Origin: Hypomesus transpacificus
Lineage: Eukaryota; Chordata; Actinopteri; Osmeriformes; Osmeridae
Assembly: GCF_021917145.1 (NCBI RefSeq)
Contig: NC_061077.1
Coordinates: forward strand, 9,660,083-9,724,082
Direction of reading: 5' to 3'
DNA length: 64,000 nucleotides
The position numbers and the translations under genes are program-made. Position 1 is the first letter of the stretch, and each line of letters begins with the position of its first letter. Under the pieces are notes generated by a model. The model did not search any database and was not told the origin of the DNA. It saw nothing but the letters and a program-made list of their open reading frames with translations. Positions 1 to 16,299 of this stretch are shown in pieces.

Positions 1-4090
<4,090 letters not shown>

Positions 4091-6290
4091 ACTGCTCCAG
4101 GCTGAAAGGGGGGGAAAACTGACTAACAAGATTGAGAGAAGGGAAGTCTATGCATCTCTTTCAACTTGGGAACTTATTAACCTTGATGATTTTGTCAAAA
4201 CAAGTGAATTGCATAACATTTGAAAGAGGAAGATGGAACTAGTTGTCAAATGGGTTTCACTGACTAGAAACATCCTTTTGAGTTCCTGGTTCTGGATATT
4301 GACCACCATTCCGTATGTTCATGCTTTGGTTCCAATGCAACTTGCCTTTGATTGTTTTTATAGGTCTACGTTTGATAAAGGTTTGTTCTACCATACAAAC
4401 CTGTGGAACTTGTTTTAATGGATGCTAAAAACTCAGGATTTCTCATTTGATTTTGTGTTTTATAGAACAGTGCCAGTCAGTTTTTTCCTCACTTGCCTTT
4501 ATACATGTATGTCTTAAGATGTTTGGGTATGGGCACAACACAACAAAAATGTTAATCCTGAGAATGTGAAAAGAAATCCATCACCCAACTTGTTTATTGC
4601 ATCTATTCACCAAAAAGCTATAAATTCAAAGGAAATATTCACACATATTTGGCACCATATAATTTTAAAAGTTGTGCTCTGCCTTCAAGATATGGTACAG
4701 AGCTGTCTCTTAACTGTTAGCCTTAGCTAGCTTATCTTTGACACAGATGTTTTACAGCAGCTTGCGACATAGGTGAATGACCTACTTTCCAATAGGAAAG
4801 TAAATATTCTCAGTAACTTTTTTTTTCCTCACAATTTTGCATCCATTAGACCACAAAGCATTTAATTTTGGTGAATTTGATGGACCAAAATCTGTTCCCC
4901 TATGAGGCACAAATGGTCCCATACACCTTTTTAGTTCATAGCAGAGAATTAACCAATTATCTATTGGTCTTTTTACATTCCTTTAAATGTCCTATTTACA
5001 TTCCTTTAAATGTGTCATTGTTTCTGTATTTAAATTTTTTGTGTATTTTGATTACTCTGATGGTGATAATGTTCTCAACCATGTTCATGTCTTGTGCGTT
5101 AAAAATGTTTACTTTCCAATCTGATTCTTTTGTTGCATCTCCAAAGATGCTTGGCTTTGTCAATACATTAACACAGTACCATATTGTTAAATATTTGAAA
5201 TAACAAATTGCTATTATAGGTGATGAATAACTAATAAACCACTAAACTGAACCAATACTATCTGTTGCTCAGGTCATGGTCAATCTCTTTTATTACAACT
5301 GTAATTATTTATTTTCAATCATTCATCTATGGCTGAAATGAATTCTGGGTTATTTTGTTTATGGCTTGAAATGAAAAAGTTGGATGGTATTAAACAGAAC
5401 AGACCCCTCTTTGTGAGAGGAAATTGTCATATAAATGTGCAAATTTCCTTGTTTAAATTGTACTTGAATGTATGGTGTATTTCCCAAAATGTGGTTCAAA
5501 AACTATGTTGATGTTATAATATCACTGAACTCATGTTTGTACATGACTACTATTTTGGAGTTCTTTACTGTATGTGATGAAGACAAGACTTTAAATCTTG
5601 CTAATTAGATTTTTTTCTCTCTCTTTGTTCTATTTTATTTGCACATAACTCGTACTTTCAAGAGCTGTTCTTGTACAGTTTGGGGTTGTTCAGTTTGTTC
5701 TTGCCAAAATGTGCTTTCCACTGATGGATTGGTGTTGATGAGAATACTGTGAACGTTTTAGACTATGTTAATCAAAAGAAAGTTTCATAATTCTTAAATC
5801 GGATTTCGAGGAAACTAATCATTCCTCTGAATATTAAGCTGGGGTTGCTGATAATGGAACAGTAGTTGAACCTCAAATCAATTTGAAAGGGATAAACAAG
5901 AAAAAAGTCAACATTCCCAGTTGACCATTTAGCCATCCACTTAAACCTCGTGTTGAGTTAAATATTGAGAGCATTTTGCACAAGTATTGCTCGTGACAAG
6001 AGATTCTTTATACATTGGGCAGATTGCATTGTGTATGAACTAGGTTTATACTGACTATGCACCCCCTTTTTATACTGTATTAATAATACTGTAGTAATAA
6101 TGGTCATCTATTATAAAAGTCTATGGAAAGACAGTAAGTGTGCATTTAGGTGGATCTACTGTAATTTCACTATGTGTAAAAGTCAGGAACTATATTTTGC
6201 AGAATTGTGAATTGAATCTGTGTGATGGTGACTATGAACAAAATAGATAGATTTTAAATAAAATATTTTTTTCTTCAGTGGATAACAATG
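4091..6290 (+). other. slc35e2: Probable long 3' UTR of slc35e2
   Basis: AT-rich sequence without coding signal follows the stop codon. AATAAA at 6257-6262 is the best distal polyadenylation signal, implying a 3' UTR of about 2.2 kb. Its extent is inferred from that hexamer alone and transcripts could end earlier. Confidence 0.45.
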
Positions 6291-6569
6291 ACTTGAGTGT
6301 AGTCAAGTTTAAACTTCAGTTCAGCACTATCCCATGTGTGGGCGCAATCATAATCTTGTTGATCAGAAATGGTGGCTATCTATCTTTAGTTACTGTAGTT
6401 GGCTGACATGGTTTCAATGATTACACAGTCTCAAAGCAATTTGGAATGAGATGTGTGCCTTCTCATGCTCTCAGATCTAAATTGTGACTTGTTGTAAATA
6501 GCAGTAGCACCCTTATCTCATAGAACAAGGTTCGTCCTTGGACTATTTTTGTAAAGCTTTGACGTACTG

Positions 6570-7312
6570 GAACCATACTGGAACACTTGTCTATAGAGTA
6601 GACAGAATGGGGAGAACTGTCACTCGGGAAACTTCCGGGTTCTGAACTGGTTGCAGTTCCACTTTGGTTCCATATGAGGGCGATCAACAGCTCAAATCCA
6701 CTTTACTCAGGATATAATATTTTGTCTAGTAATTTGAATGTTGCATTTGAATGTTGCATTCGAAAAGGGAGGCAAAGACAATACACACTGCTGGGTGTTT
6801 GATTTTTTAAGTGTTTTTCTTTGTTCTAAAAAGCCTTTTAAAATGTCAACTATGTCATACAATTAGCATTCATTAGCAGAATGCTAATATGTTATGGGGA
6901 ACAACGACTCACCCTGTAATAAATCGATAGGACATAAGTACTCGTTCATTCAACTTTCGACCTATAATCCATGTCAAACTTCCAAAAACTACAGTCAAAT
7001 CTGAGATTTCTCAACGACAATATCAGACGAATTTTCAAAGGCCTTTTAGAACAGAAAGGCGACTTTAAAAAAATCTGCGCAGTGTGTATTATTTTTGTCT
7101 TCCCCTTTCGAATTCAGAATTCAAATTACTAGACAAAAAATTATATCCTGAGAAAAGTGGATTTTGAGGGGTATAGCTCCATAGACCTACATTCATTCTG
7201 CACTCGCTCGTTAGCGCCTTCACATGGAACTACAGTGGAACTGCAACCAGTTCAGAGTCGGGAGGTCCCCGAGAGTGGACGTTCTCCCCGTAGATATATA
7301 TAACTATGGTTC
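6570..7312. repeat. Large inverted-repeat element (two arms of about 280 bp, spacer of about 185 bp)
   Basis: The left arm (about 6570-6848) and right arm (about 7033-7312) are imperfect reverse complements along their whole length. Shared blocks include GAACCATA at the outer end, CTGAACTGGTTGCAGTTCCA (6643-6662 against its reverse complement near 7235), CAGGATATAAT, TTTGTCTAGTAATTTGAAT and TGTTCTAAAA near the inner ends. The spacer has no open frame of note. This is the structure of a foldback or non-autonomous DNA transposon with long terminal inverted repeats. I could not identify a target-site duplication or a family. Confidence 0.8.
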
Positions 7313-7317
7313 TCCCT

Positions 7318-7700
7318 ATATTAGACATTCTCTGAATTTAGCCGTCTAGCTCCACAGACCCATTCATTTTGCACTCATTGCCTCATGCCGGCGATCGGTG
7401 GAACTGCAACCAAATTCGGTACAATGGGACTTAATAGGGAGTGGATAGGCTCTCAACGGGTTGAGCCGAGGGATTACCGCCACCGCTGGTCGGAGAATGT
7501 ATTGCATTTATGTACATAAACCAATGGGATTTGTACATTAGTATCTCGCCAACGCTGGTTAGAGTCTAACTTAGACGATGTATTGCATTTATATGTAGCC
7601 ATATGACTTAATTTTACTTCGGTTTTAGCTTAAGTCAATAGTGTTTAATTATAATATACATATTAGACATTCTCTGGTTCCGGGCTCTTGGTAAAACTCC
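7318..7700. repeat. Extra diverged units next to the inverted repeat
   Basis: About 7340-7425 repeats, in direct orientation, the outer part of the right arm just to its left: TAGCTCCA, AGACC, ATTCATT, TGCACTC and GTGGAACTGCAACCA recur in the same order. The string ATATTAGACATTCTCTG occurs at about 7318 and again near 7661. GTATTGCATTTAT recurs at about 7500 and 7577, each behind a CGCCA.CGCTGGT block. The stretch looks like a nested or tandemly rearranged repeat cluster. Confidence 0.6.
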
Positions 7701-9003
7701 TTCCTCTGTGAAAGGGTCAGGGAGCGTCAGGGAGGATCTGTCAGCGAAGAACACTTTACAGGAAATGATTGTATGACCTAAGAAGTCGAGGGGGGGAATA
7801 GTTGAATCTTCCGGTGTTCCAAATTAGCGCGGAGCATATTTCAGGTTTGTTAAAAAAATCTTGTGATGGAAAGAAATCAAGATTCAGCAGATTCTCGTAT
7901 TTTATATGTATTGAAAGGATTATGTTCAAATCTAATTTGATGCTCAGATTTTGGAGAATGGGGATTAGCATCAAAACGTTCATCTGTCGTTGTTGCTAAA
8001 GATGGCTAACTGGGCTAGCTAGTAATCATGTTTGCGCCTTGCTTTGCCTTGCCAGCGAAACGCAGTAGCCACGACTTGGCACTAAACTAGCCAGCCGGTC
8101 CGCTTTTAAGTATAAAAAACCAAAACATTTTGCAACCTATTGTTATATAGCTAAGCAAACTTGACTATTTCACGGTTGCTGGAAATGTGTAGCTAAGCGA
8201 TATTTTACCAACTAGCCAATCTGCGATTTCTTTTAGCTGAAATACTGTAGCTCCCTAAAAAATCATCTAACCTATAGTAGATGATTTTGTTATTGCGAGT
8301 TTATTAGGTAATGACTGCGATGTACCCAACGTGAGTCAAAATGATGGATGTCCATGCAGTCAATCACATCTTAACACAGTCAGTAGGTTATGTATAGATA
8401 CAACGTTTAGGCCGATGTATTTCTGCCAGGTAGCTGAAATGGATCTATAACTGGACCGTCAATTATATGTTCTCCCACGCTTACACCGAAAGGCTTCCCC
8501 TACATCATTTTTGGAATGGTCTTTTGTGTTTATTTTTCTACCAGTGAAAGTGTGAAGTTACTGCTATGGATAAGATACGAGGCACTCCTCAGGTAACACT
8601 TAACATTATAGGTTTCAAACTTGACCCTCTTCCCCGTAATATCCCTTGTGAATAGATACTTTTTTTCCTAGTGGGCATGTCCCACCTACACTTGTACACC
8701 TACTGAATTTGTATACGCCAACAATCTCCCCTCCTATTAAGGTATATGTCTGTATATTTAAAAAAAACGTTCAACCATCAGAACTGCACAGGGTTGCAGT
8801 CCAAGCAATTCCAAGTAAGATGTACATAATGAACAATAAGTGCTTTAGTAGCATCGGTTCTAGTCAGACACCAACAACCATCGTCATGCTTCACGTTGGC
8901 CTACATTGAAATAGTTTGTTAGGACAGTCAGAGTGGCGTCCTTCTTGTTGTTCTGAAAAAGTGGGTCTTTGTCTGTGCTACAGGTGGTGGCGAGTGGGTG
9001 CTG
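7701..9003 (+). other. cdk11: Upstream region and probable 5' UTR of cdk11
   Basis: No coding exon is recognisable. A possible noncoding exon ends near 8592 at CTCCTCAG followed by GTAACA, but no conserved feature supports it. An 11-bp perfect hairpin stem lies at 8259-8269 and 8278-8288. The acceptor of the first coding exon lies shortly before the ATG at 9004. Confidence 0.35.
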
Positions 9004-11108
9004 ATGGGGGACGAAAAGGACACCTGGAAAGTGAAGACACTTGACGAGATTCTCCAAGAGAAGAAACGTAGAAAAGAGCTGGAGGAGAGGACTGAGCCCA
9101 AGTGCCAGAAAAATGTAAACACTTGTCAGGGAACACACACTTTGAAATGGGTTGAAGTTGCCCCTGGAAAATGAAGAAATCATAGGTCAGTTAGGGTATA
9201 TGTGTGAATAGAGGTCAAGGATATATACAGAGTGTACAGTTAAACTAAATAAACAAGTGTCTGTAGAGACTTGATTAACCCCTACACCTTGATTTGCTCC
9301 CTCTTCTTGTTTTATTCAGTTCGCGCCGTGCCCTGTTCCACAGACGGATGATCGGGAAGCCAAACGTGACACTCCGGAGGAAGGAGAACTACGGGATCAC
9401 AGAATGGAAATAACAATTCATAATTCCCCGTACGTACGGGAAGACACTACTGAAGACAGGTACTGGGTTGTGGAGAATTTTGGTTTGAAATCAATGTCAT
9501 TTTCTGTGAACATTTGTTTCTCTTGGATTGCAGCCTTTTCTCCAATTCACTGCTATTATTGTACAGGGCTCTGATGTGTGCTCTATATTCCCCTGGGTTC
9601 TATACAGTCTCATTTTCACAAATTCCAGGGGAGAAGAGGATGAATCACTTGCTATCAAACCTCCGCAGCAAATAGCCAGGAAAGACAAATCTCACCATAG
9701 AAAAGAAGAGAAGAGAAAGGATAAAAGACGCCATCGTAGCCACTCTGCAGAAGGAGGTATGTTATAACCAAGGATGGTTCAGGGTCGTTAAGTCAGTAGT
9801 AGATCTTAGGCAGAGGTCTGTACGTGTGTGCTCGTGCACACACAAGTATGTGTTTTGTAAGAGACAGAATTGTGTTGGAGAGGAGAGTGTTGACACTGTA
9901 CCGCTGTAACACCGTTTTTTTGCCTGCGTCTACAGCAGGGAAACACGTGCGTCCCAAAGACAAAGAGAAGGAGCGGGAGAGTGAGCGCAGGAAACGCCAG
10001 TGGGAGGAGCAGGACAAAGCCCGGCGAGACTGGGAGAGGCAGAAACGAAGAGAGCAGGCCAGAGCTCACTCACGCAGAGAGAGGTGACCGCTGACTCATG
10101 GAACACACAACTTGCTTAGCAACACAAAACTATTCTTAGTCAAATGCTTTACCTATATAACGATGATGTAAATGTACTAAGAAGGTGCCCCCCCAAGACT
10201 GTGGCTGTTTAGTTAAGTATGGAGCTCTATTAAGATAGAAGCCTTGAATAATTTAAGTGACCACTGATCTTTCAAAAGAATCTTGTCCTGGAAAAGCCCC
10301 TGTGCATGCATGCATTGCATTATAGTTTAGGTAATGACTTCTCCCTTTTTGGTAATTGATCTTTATGGTGACATCACCACTCTTTATGACTGTATTGTTT
10401 AACCTGCAGTGAAAGAGAGAGTGAGGGTGGCCAACCCTGGCTAACAATTAGCTTGATTAATAAGCTACCTGTTAGCCTTTGGTCTCCCCTTCCACTGCCT
10501 TTATCCTGCTTTGTCTGTTTTGACTCCTTCCCTCCCCCTGCTGACATTAACGGTTTGGGGTGGGTGACTTTTGGGGTTTTGGAGAGCCCCTGACAGGATT
10601 CCCCCGTCTTCCCCGGACTACAGGGACAGGCTGGAGCAGGTAGAGCGCCAGCGAGAGCGTGACAGGAAGCTCCGCGAACAGCAGCAGAAGGAGCAACGTG
10701 AGCAGAAAGAGAGGGAGAGGCGGGCTGAGGAGCGCCGTAAGGAGCGTGAGGCACGCAGAGAAGGTGAGGCCTCGTCTCTCTCTAATGGTTCTGATGGATC
10801 CCACAGTAAATCAGTAAAGCCAAGCATTCCCAGGTGTTACTGTCATGTCGTGCCGAGGGGGGGGGGAGGCAGAAGGTTTAATTGTGTTTGTCACCTCTCC
10901 AACAGTGCCATCCCACCGTGGGATACCTGATGAGTATGGCGACAAGCCCAAACAGAGCCACCGCAGCCGTAGTCCCAGCCGGGCTCCCAGGGACCGACCG
11001 GAGCACAGTGAGCCTCGCAGGAGTGGCGGTAAGTGTCCATCTCATTATCACACCAACCCATGGTGTCTGTTTGAGCACAAGGGAGATTTCTACAGATGTT
11101 CGTTCTTG

Positions 11109-11145
<37 letters not shown>

Positions 11146-11186
11146 GGGAGAGAGAGAGGGGAGAGAGAGAGGGGAGAGAGAGAGGG

Positions 11187-11219
<33 letters not shown>

Positions 11220-14200
11220 CGAGAGAGAGCAGTCTAAGATTTGGTCTTGATGACGTTCCTAATCCAGATGTTCATAGATTATAATGGGCCCTTTTGGTCG
11301 TTCCTCTGCAGTTGTGAAGGAGGACAAGCCTGAGAACTTGAATGACCTGCTGTCAGACCTGCAGGACATCAGTGACAGCGAGAGGAAGACCAGCACGGCT
11401 GAATCCTCCGTGGGTAAGGATGAACCCATCGTCATTGAACATTAACCATAGAAACGGATTCCCACGGTTTGATTCTGGCTCGGGCTGTTTTCTGCATATC
11501 TTCCTCTCTCACTCCCCTACATTTCCTGTCTATCTCTAACCATTTCTGTCCAATGAAGGGCCAAAAATTGAAAAAGTTAGTTTTTACCAGAGAATACACA
11601 TTTAACTTGGTATTGTATGGTGTTATTACACATTTAAAAATAGTAAAATATCTATAGTGGTCCCTTGGAAGGCTGATTGATTACAGATTCCACTAATTGT
11701 GTTTCAGTTTAGTTTGTTAACTATGTACAACCATCGGGGGTGTTTTTGAGTTATTACTGATGGAGGTCATGGTCTTACCTAGGCTCAGGATCAGGCTCGG
11801 ATGGGGAAGAGGATGATGAAAACGAGTCCAGCAGCCAGAGTGAGGGAGAGGAGGAATCTGGGTCTGGTTCTGCAGGATCTGACCAGACTGCAGGTATGGA
11901 GAACTACGGTACAAGTCCTTAACTTGAATAGCTGCTTGATCTGTCCATTTTTCTTTGCCCTTAACAGCTTGGCTCACACTGCATTTCTGTTTCAGAGGAC
12001 GTGAGTGAAGAGGAGCAGTCTGAAGAGGAGTTCGAAGAGGATAGGGAAAACGGCATCCACATTCCTCCAGGTAGGCATTTAAAACCCATTGTTTTCTATC
12101 AGGTGATGGACAGGACATAATTGGTTTGAAAATGGCCTCCCATTCGAAAGTATTAACAAACAACCTCTTTACCACCCGGCAGTGCCCGAGTCACGTTTTG
12201 ACCACGACACAGAGGAAAGCGGGGAGGAAATGGAGGAGGATGAAGAGGATGAAACAGGGGAGGGAGATGTCACACCCCAGTCTCAAACCCACTCCCGCTC
12301 AGTCACCCCTGAGGAGAACTATATTCCTGACTCTCCACCCATCTCTCCTGTGGAACTGAAGAAGGAGCTGCCCAAATATCTGCCTGCCCTTCAGGTATGC
12401 CCATTAATCTCTTCTTCTTTCTTTGGCAGACACCATTCTGGCCCCTTTGGAAGTGTAGAATGACACTTAAACGTGGTTGATTACAGGGCTGTCGAAGTGT
12501 TGAGGAATTCCAGTGTCTCAACCGGATAGAGGAGGGGACCTATGGGGTGGTGTACAGAGCCAAGGATAAAAAGACAGGTTTGTCGGCTCTCGTCGGTACA
12601 TGTCAAGTGTTTCATTCCAAACACTGTTTTTGTCTTCAACTGATATCTATCCCGCTTCTATTGATAAAGACTGATGTAACACTGTTTGACAACCCTTATC
12701 TCATCATGCTGTTTCAGATGAGATTGTGGCCTTGAAAAGACTGAAGATGGAAAAGGAGAAGGAGGGATTCCCTATCACATCGCTGAGAGAGATCAACACC
12801 ATCCTGAAAGCACAACATCCAAACATCGTCACTGTCAGGGTGAGTCACAACCACCTGTTCGAACACTAGGCCGTGGAAGAGCGCTAGCTGGCATTAACTT
12901 ATTTTGTTTGTATCATTACAGGAAATTGTTGTAGGAAGCAACATGGATAAGATCTACATAGTGATGAATTATGTGGAACACGACCTGAAGAGCCTGATGG
13001 AGACCATGAAACAGCCGTTCCTTCCAGGTTAGCCAGGAGATGGGTTTGACCATAGCGGTTGTGGTCAAAATATCGAATCAAATTGAAACATCCCTCATGC
13101 TCTGTTTCTAATTTACAAAAGTATGTGTTAGTAGTTTCTCTTTGTTTGCCTTGCACTTTTGGTCATGTTTCTGTGGTATTGGTGTGGTTTGGAGTTAAGG
13201 AACACTTGTGTCTGTCTCTGTTCTCAAGTAGCTTTGAAAGGGTCGTAGTTCAGGTCCCTCTCTGTCTTTCTCCTCGTCTTTCATAGGGGAAGTGAAGACT
13301 CTGATGATTCAGCTGTTGAGAGGTGTCCGCCATCTCCATGACAACTGGATTCTCCACCGTGACCTGAAGACATCTAACCTGCTGCTCAGCCACAAGGGCA
13401 TTCTAAAGGTACTCCACACTCCTGGGTTATCAGAATGGTGTTTGTGGATCCCAAAAAAAGAAACTATACAACCGTGAGCACCCTGAATGCTGTTTGTTAA
13501 AGGAAATTATCACTATTTCGTCACATGTATGTTTGTAGAATCAAATGAGTGTTTTTATCTCTTGATAGATTGGGGACTTTGGTCTGGCCCGAGAGTATGG
13601 TTCTCCCCTGAAGCCATACACACCTGTGGTGGTGACCCTGTGGTACCGCTCACCAGAGCTGCTGCTGGGAGCTAAGGTGAGGCCTAGAGCTCCACAGGTC
13701 CACTCATAACACCTGCAGGTCCAGCCCTAACACCTGCAGTCTTAAATTGTCACAACACCTGCATGTGGAGGTACAACAACATTACATTTGAGTCAAAACA
13801 CCTGCACCCAGGCTCTGTCAATTCCCTGTTATCATAACGTCTCAACGACCTAACATAAACTCTGTGTAGGTCAAAGCACCTGCACACTTTTGATCACACG
13901 TCTCACTATATGAAAACATATCTTTACTCAACTAGACTACACCGTAGCTCTATATGGTGTCCAAGCATGCCTGCATCCAGACTAAACAGCTCAATCCATG
14001 CTTGGCTGTATTCTCTGTCTTGTGGGCTGAGTCTGTGTGTGTTTGTTCTTCTCTCCACAGGAGTACTCCACAGCTGTGGACATGTGGTCTGTGGGCTGCA
14101 TATTTGGCGAGCTCCTTACCCAGAAACCTCTTTTCCCTGGAAAATCTGAAATTGACCAAATTAACAAGATATTTAAGGTAAAAAAAAATGCCCTCATGCC

Positions 14201-15770
14201 CTCCAGAAACAGTGACATCATATATCTGTCAACTAAACTCAGTTAAAATGTTACATCTGCTTGCTATTTTGGCTGCTCGTGCAAAACTGGTTATTTTATT
14301 TCTACATAAATTGGTGAGATTAACTATTCTAGGGACAGCTTTCATATGACTGTTCATGGGATTTCTGTGAACTGAAAGCTATACAAGCAATGCAAAAAAG
14401 ATGTATTCCAGTACACAACTATTACACGTGTTACAGTGCTGTAGGTCTGTGCTATATCATAGTGCTACATCATAGGATCAGTGTATGGTACATTCAACCT
14501 ACACTACATCACAAATCAAAATCATACGTGCTATTAACGGTGCTTCGACAAACAAAAATAAAGATGGGAAAAACTATTGTAAGACTTTCACGAACTACTA
14601 ACAAACCACACAGACAGAAATCCCCACCACTTCCTCTCCTAACTCCATGGGTTCTTGGGTGTGTTGATGCCAGGATTTGGGGTCTCCCAGTGAGAAGATC
14701 TGGCCAGGCTACAACGAGCTCCCTGCAGTGAAGAAGATGACTTTCACAGAGTACCCGTACAATAACCTGCGCAAGCGCTTCGGGGCACTCCTATCAGACC
14801 AAGGCTTTGACCTCATGAACAAGTAAGACCCTCAAACTGGCTGCTCTGGCCAAGTATAAAGCAGACTATGAACTAATGTTCATTTAGGGGAGGACAGAGG
14901 ACCACAATTCAACCAGGGAAACTAGCTAGGAGGTCTTGACCTCCCTGTGCTCCATGTCTGTAAATTTGCCAGTGAAGTGGAAGACATCACAGGCCTGTTT
15001 GAAATATCACACTTTGGAGTTAAGGTCAAGGGGCATGCTGTACAGACCTGGTAGATATAGCTGTGGCATTGTATGTGACTTAGGAACCAGCAAATGACTG
15101 GCCAGTAGAGAACCCCTCTAGTAAAGTAATTGACACACAGTGGTGTCTATCCTTGTTGTTGCTCTTTGATGCCCTGCAACAGTCTCCTAATCTGGTTCCA
15201 TCACTAGGTGATCACTTTTTTTAATAAGAACCGTGTTTTCCATCCATTTCTTCTTGGATATTTGGATTGGGTTTATTTGAGAGACCTTTTTTTTTTTTTC
15301 TCCCTGACCTTCCGTGCAGGTTCCTCACTTACTGCCCTAGCAAAAGAATCTTATCGGACGAGGGACTGAAGCATGAATACTTTCGTGAGACGCCGCTTCC
15401 CATTGAACCGTCCATGTTCCCCACCTGGCCAGCCAAGAGCGAGCAGCAGAGGGTGAAGAGAGGCACCAGCCCCCGACCCCCGGAGGGAGGCCTGGGCTAC
15501 AGTCAGCTGGTGAGCAGAACTCACTTTTTACAACCCTACTCTTCTTGAATTAGTCCCTGCCAATTACTCCTAGGGACTTCATTCAGGTTGCTTTGCTTCT
15601 TCAAAATATAGACCCTCGAGTTTAAAGCTTTTAAATAACAGCATGTGTTTGTTTGTATCCTTGATTCCTTTTTTCAGGGTGATGACGACTTGAAAGACAC
15701 AGGGTTCCACCTTACATCCAGTAACCAGGGAGCTTCTGCAGTGGGTCCAGGGTTCAGCCTTAAGTTCTGA
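9004..15770 (+). CDS. cdk11: Cyclin-dependent kinase 11 (PITSLRE serine/threonine kinase)
   Basis: Nineteen coding exons: 9004-9114, 9344-9459, 9629-9756, 9939-10083, 10624-10763, 10906-11028, 11312-11413, 11783-11893, 11996-12070, 12183-12394, 12487-12577, 12718-12839, 12922-13027, 13287-13408, 13569-13676, 14061-14177, 14674-14822, 15320-15509 and 15678-15770. They join in frame to 786 aa; human is about 795. The N-terminus [20 protein letters not shown] and the C-terminus GFSLKF match CDK11. Residues 1-250 are Arg/Lys/Glu-rich (nuclear signals, RS-like), 290-400 are acidic, and the kinase domain starts near 430. The Gly-loop is EEGTYGVV, the VALK lysine is K458, PITSLRE is 470-476, HRD is 551-553 and DFG is 571-573, all intact. 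The kinase binds cyclin L and acts in the nucleus in transcription and pre-mRNA splicing, with a shorter mitotic form known in mammals. It is convergent with mmp23. Human has CDK11A/B; only one copy is seen here. Confidence 0.97.
11111..11230 (+). repeat. (GA)n microsatellite in a cdk11 intron
   Basis: About 120 bp of GA dinucleotide with GGGGA and GC interruptions, between the coding exons ending at 11028 and starting at 11312. Long open frames across it encode only Arg/Glu repeats and are artefacts of the repeat. Confidence 0.95.
13710..13884 (+). promoter_or_regulatory. Cluster of five CACCTGCA motifs in a cdk11 intron
   Basis: The octamer CACCTGCA occurs at 13710-13717, 13731-13738, 13756-13763, 13799-13806 and 13877-13884, four of the five within AACACCTGCA. 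CACCTG is the E-box core bound by ZEB and Snail repressors and by some bHLH factors. The motifs are all in one orientation inside the intron 13677-14060. They may be a binding-site cluster or the remains of a short degenerate tandem repeat. Confidence 0.45.
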
Positions 15771-16082
15771 ACATCTGGACATTGTGGGTGTTGGAGAAAA
15801 CAACCAACAACCTTAGAGCAAGTTATCATGGGACATATATGCATTTTCTGCAGGACTCAATGTGGAATTGCCATTTATTGAATTGCAAAACCATGACGTG
15901 GGTTAAGACTTTCACACAACTGAACAATGGGACAGGCCTAAACCTACCGAAAATGTGTCGAGTTTCTTTATCCATTCATAACTTATCCAACTGTGATAGT
16001 CTTTTAAAGATTCACACACGTTTTGAGCTCCTATGGAAAGACCAATATCGTATTTTTCAATTGTCCCGTCTGTGACTTTGTC

Positions 16083-16275
16083 ATTAAATGTTTATTTTTT
16101 CTTTTTTTATGCCACGTAAGAGAACCAGATTTTAATTGATGGTATTTCCTGAGTGCTGGAGCTACTGTATAATAGTCTAATAAGTCTCTTTCAGCTCTCT
16201 TATATTGTAAGAACATTTACACTGGTTGACAGTTTGTAGACTGGACAATTGGCCATTGTTTTTGCAAAAAATAAA
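16083..16275 (+). promoter_or_regulatory. cdk11: Candidate cdk11 polyadenylation signals
   Basis: ATTAAA at 16083-16088 and an AATAAA near 16270 lie about 310 and 500 bases after the cdk11 stop codon. Either would give a short 3' UTR that ends before the convergent mmp23 gene. Confidence 0.5.
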
Positions 16276-16299
16276 TATTGAAACATTATTTTGTCTGCC

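Noticed and set aside
10845..11284. Three long plus-strand open frames rich in Arg/Glu
   Set aside because: They arise from the (GA)n microsatellite. The real coding parts here are the cdk11 exon at 10906-11028 and part of none of the repeat.
12674..12700. TGTAACACTGTTTGACAACC resembles the mature miR-200a/141 family, whose cluster lies on 1p36.33 in human
   Set aside because: It lies in a cdk11 intron, differs within and after the seed-proximal region, and no complementary arm forms a precursor hairpin nearby.
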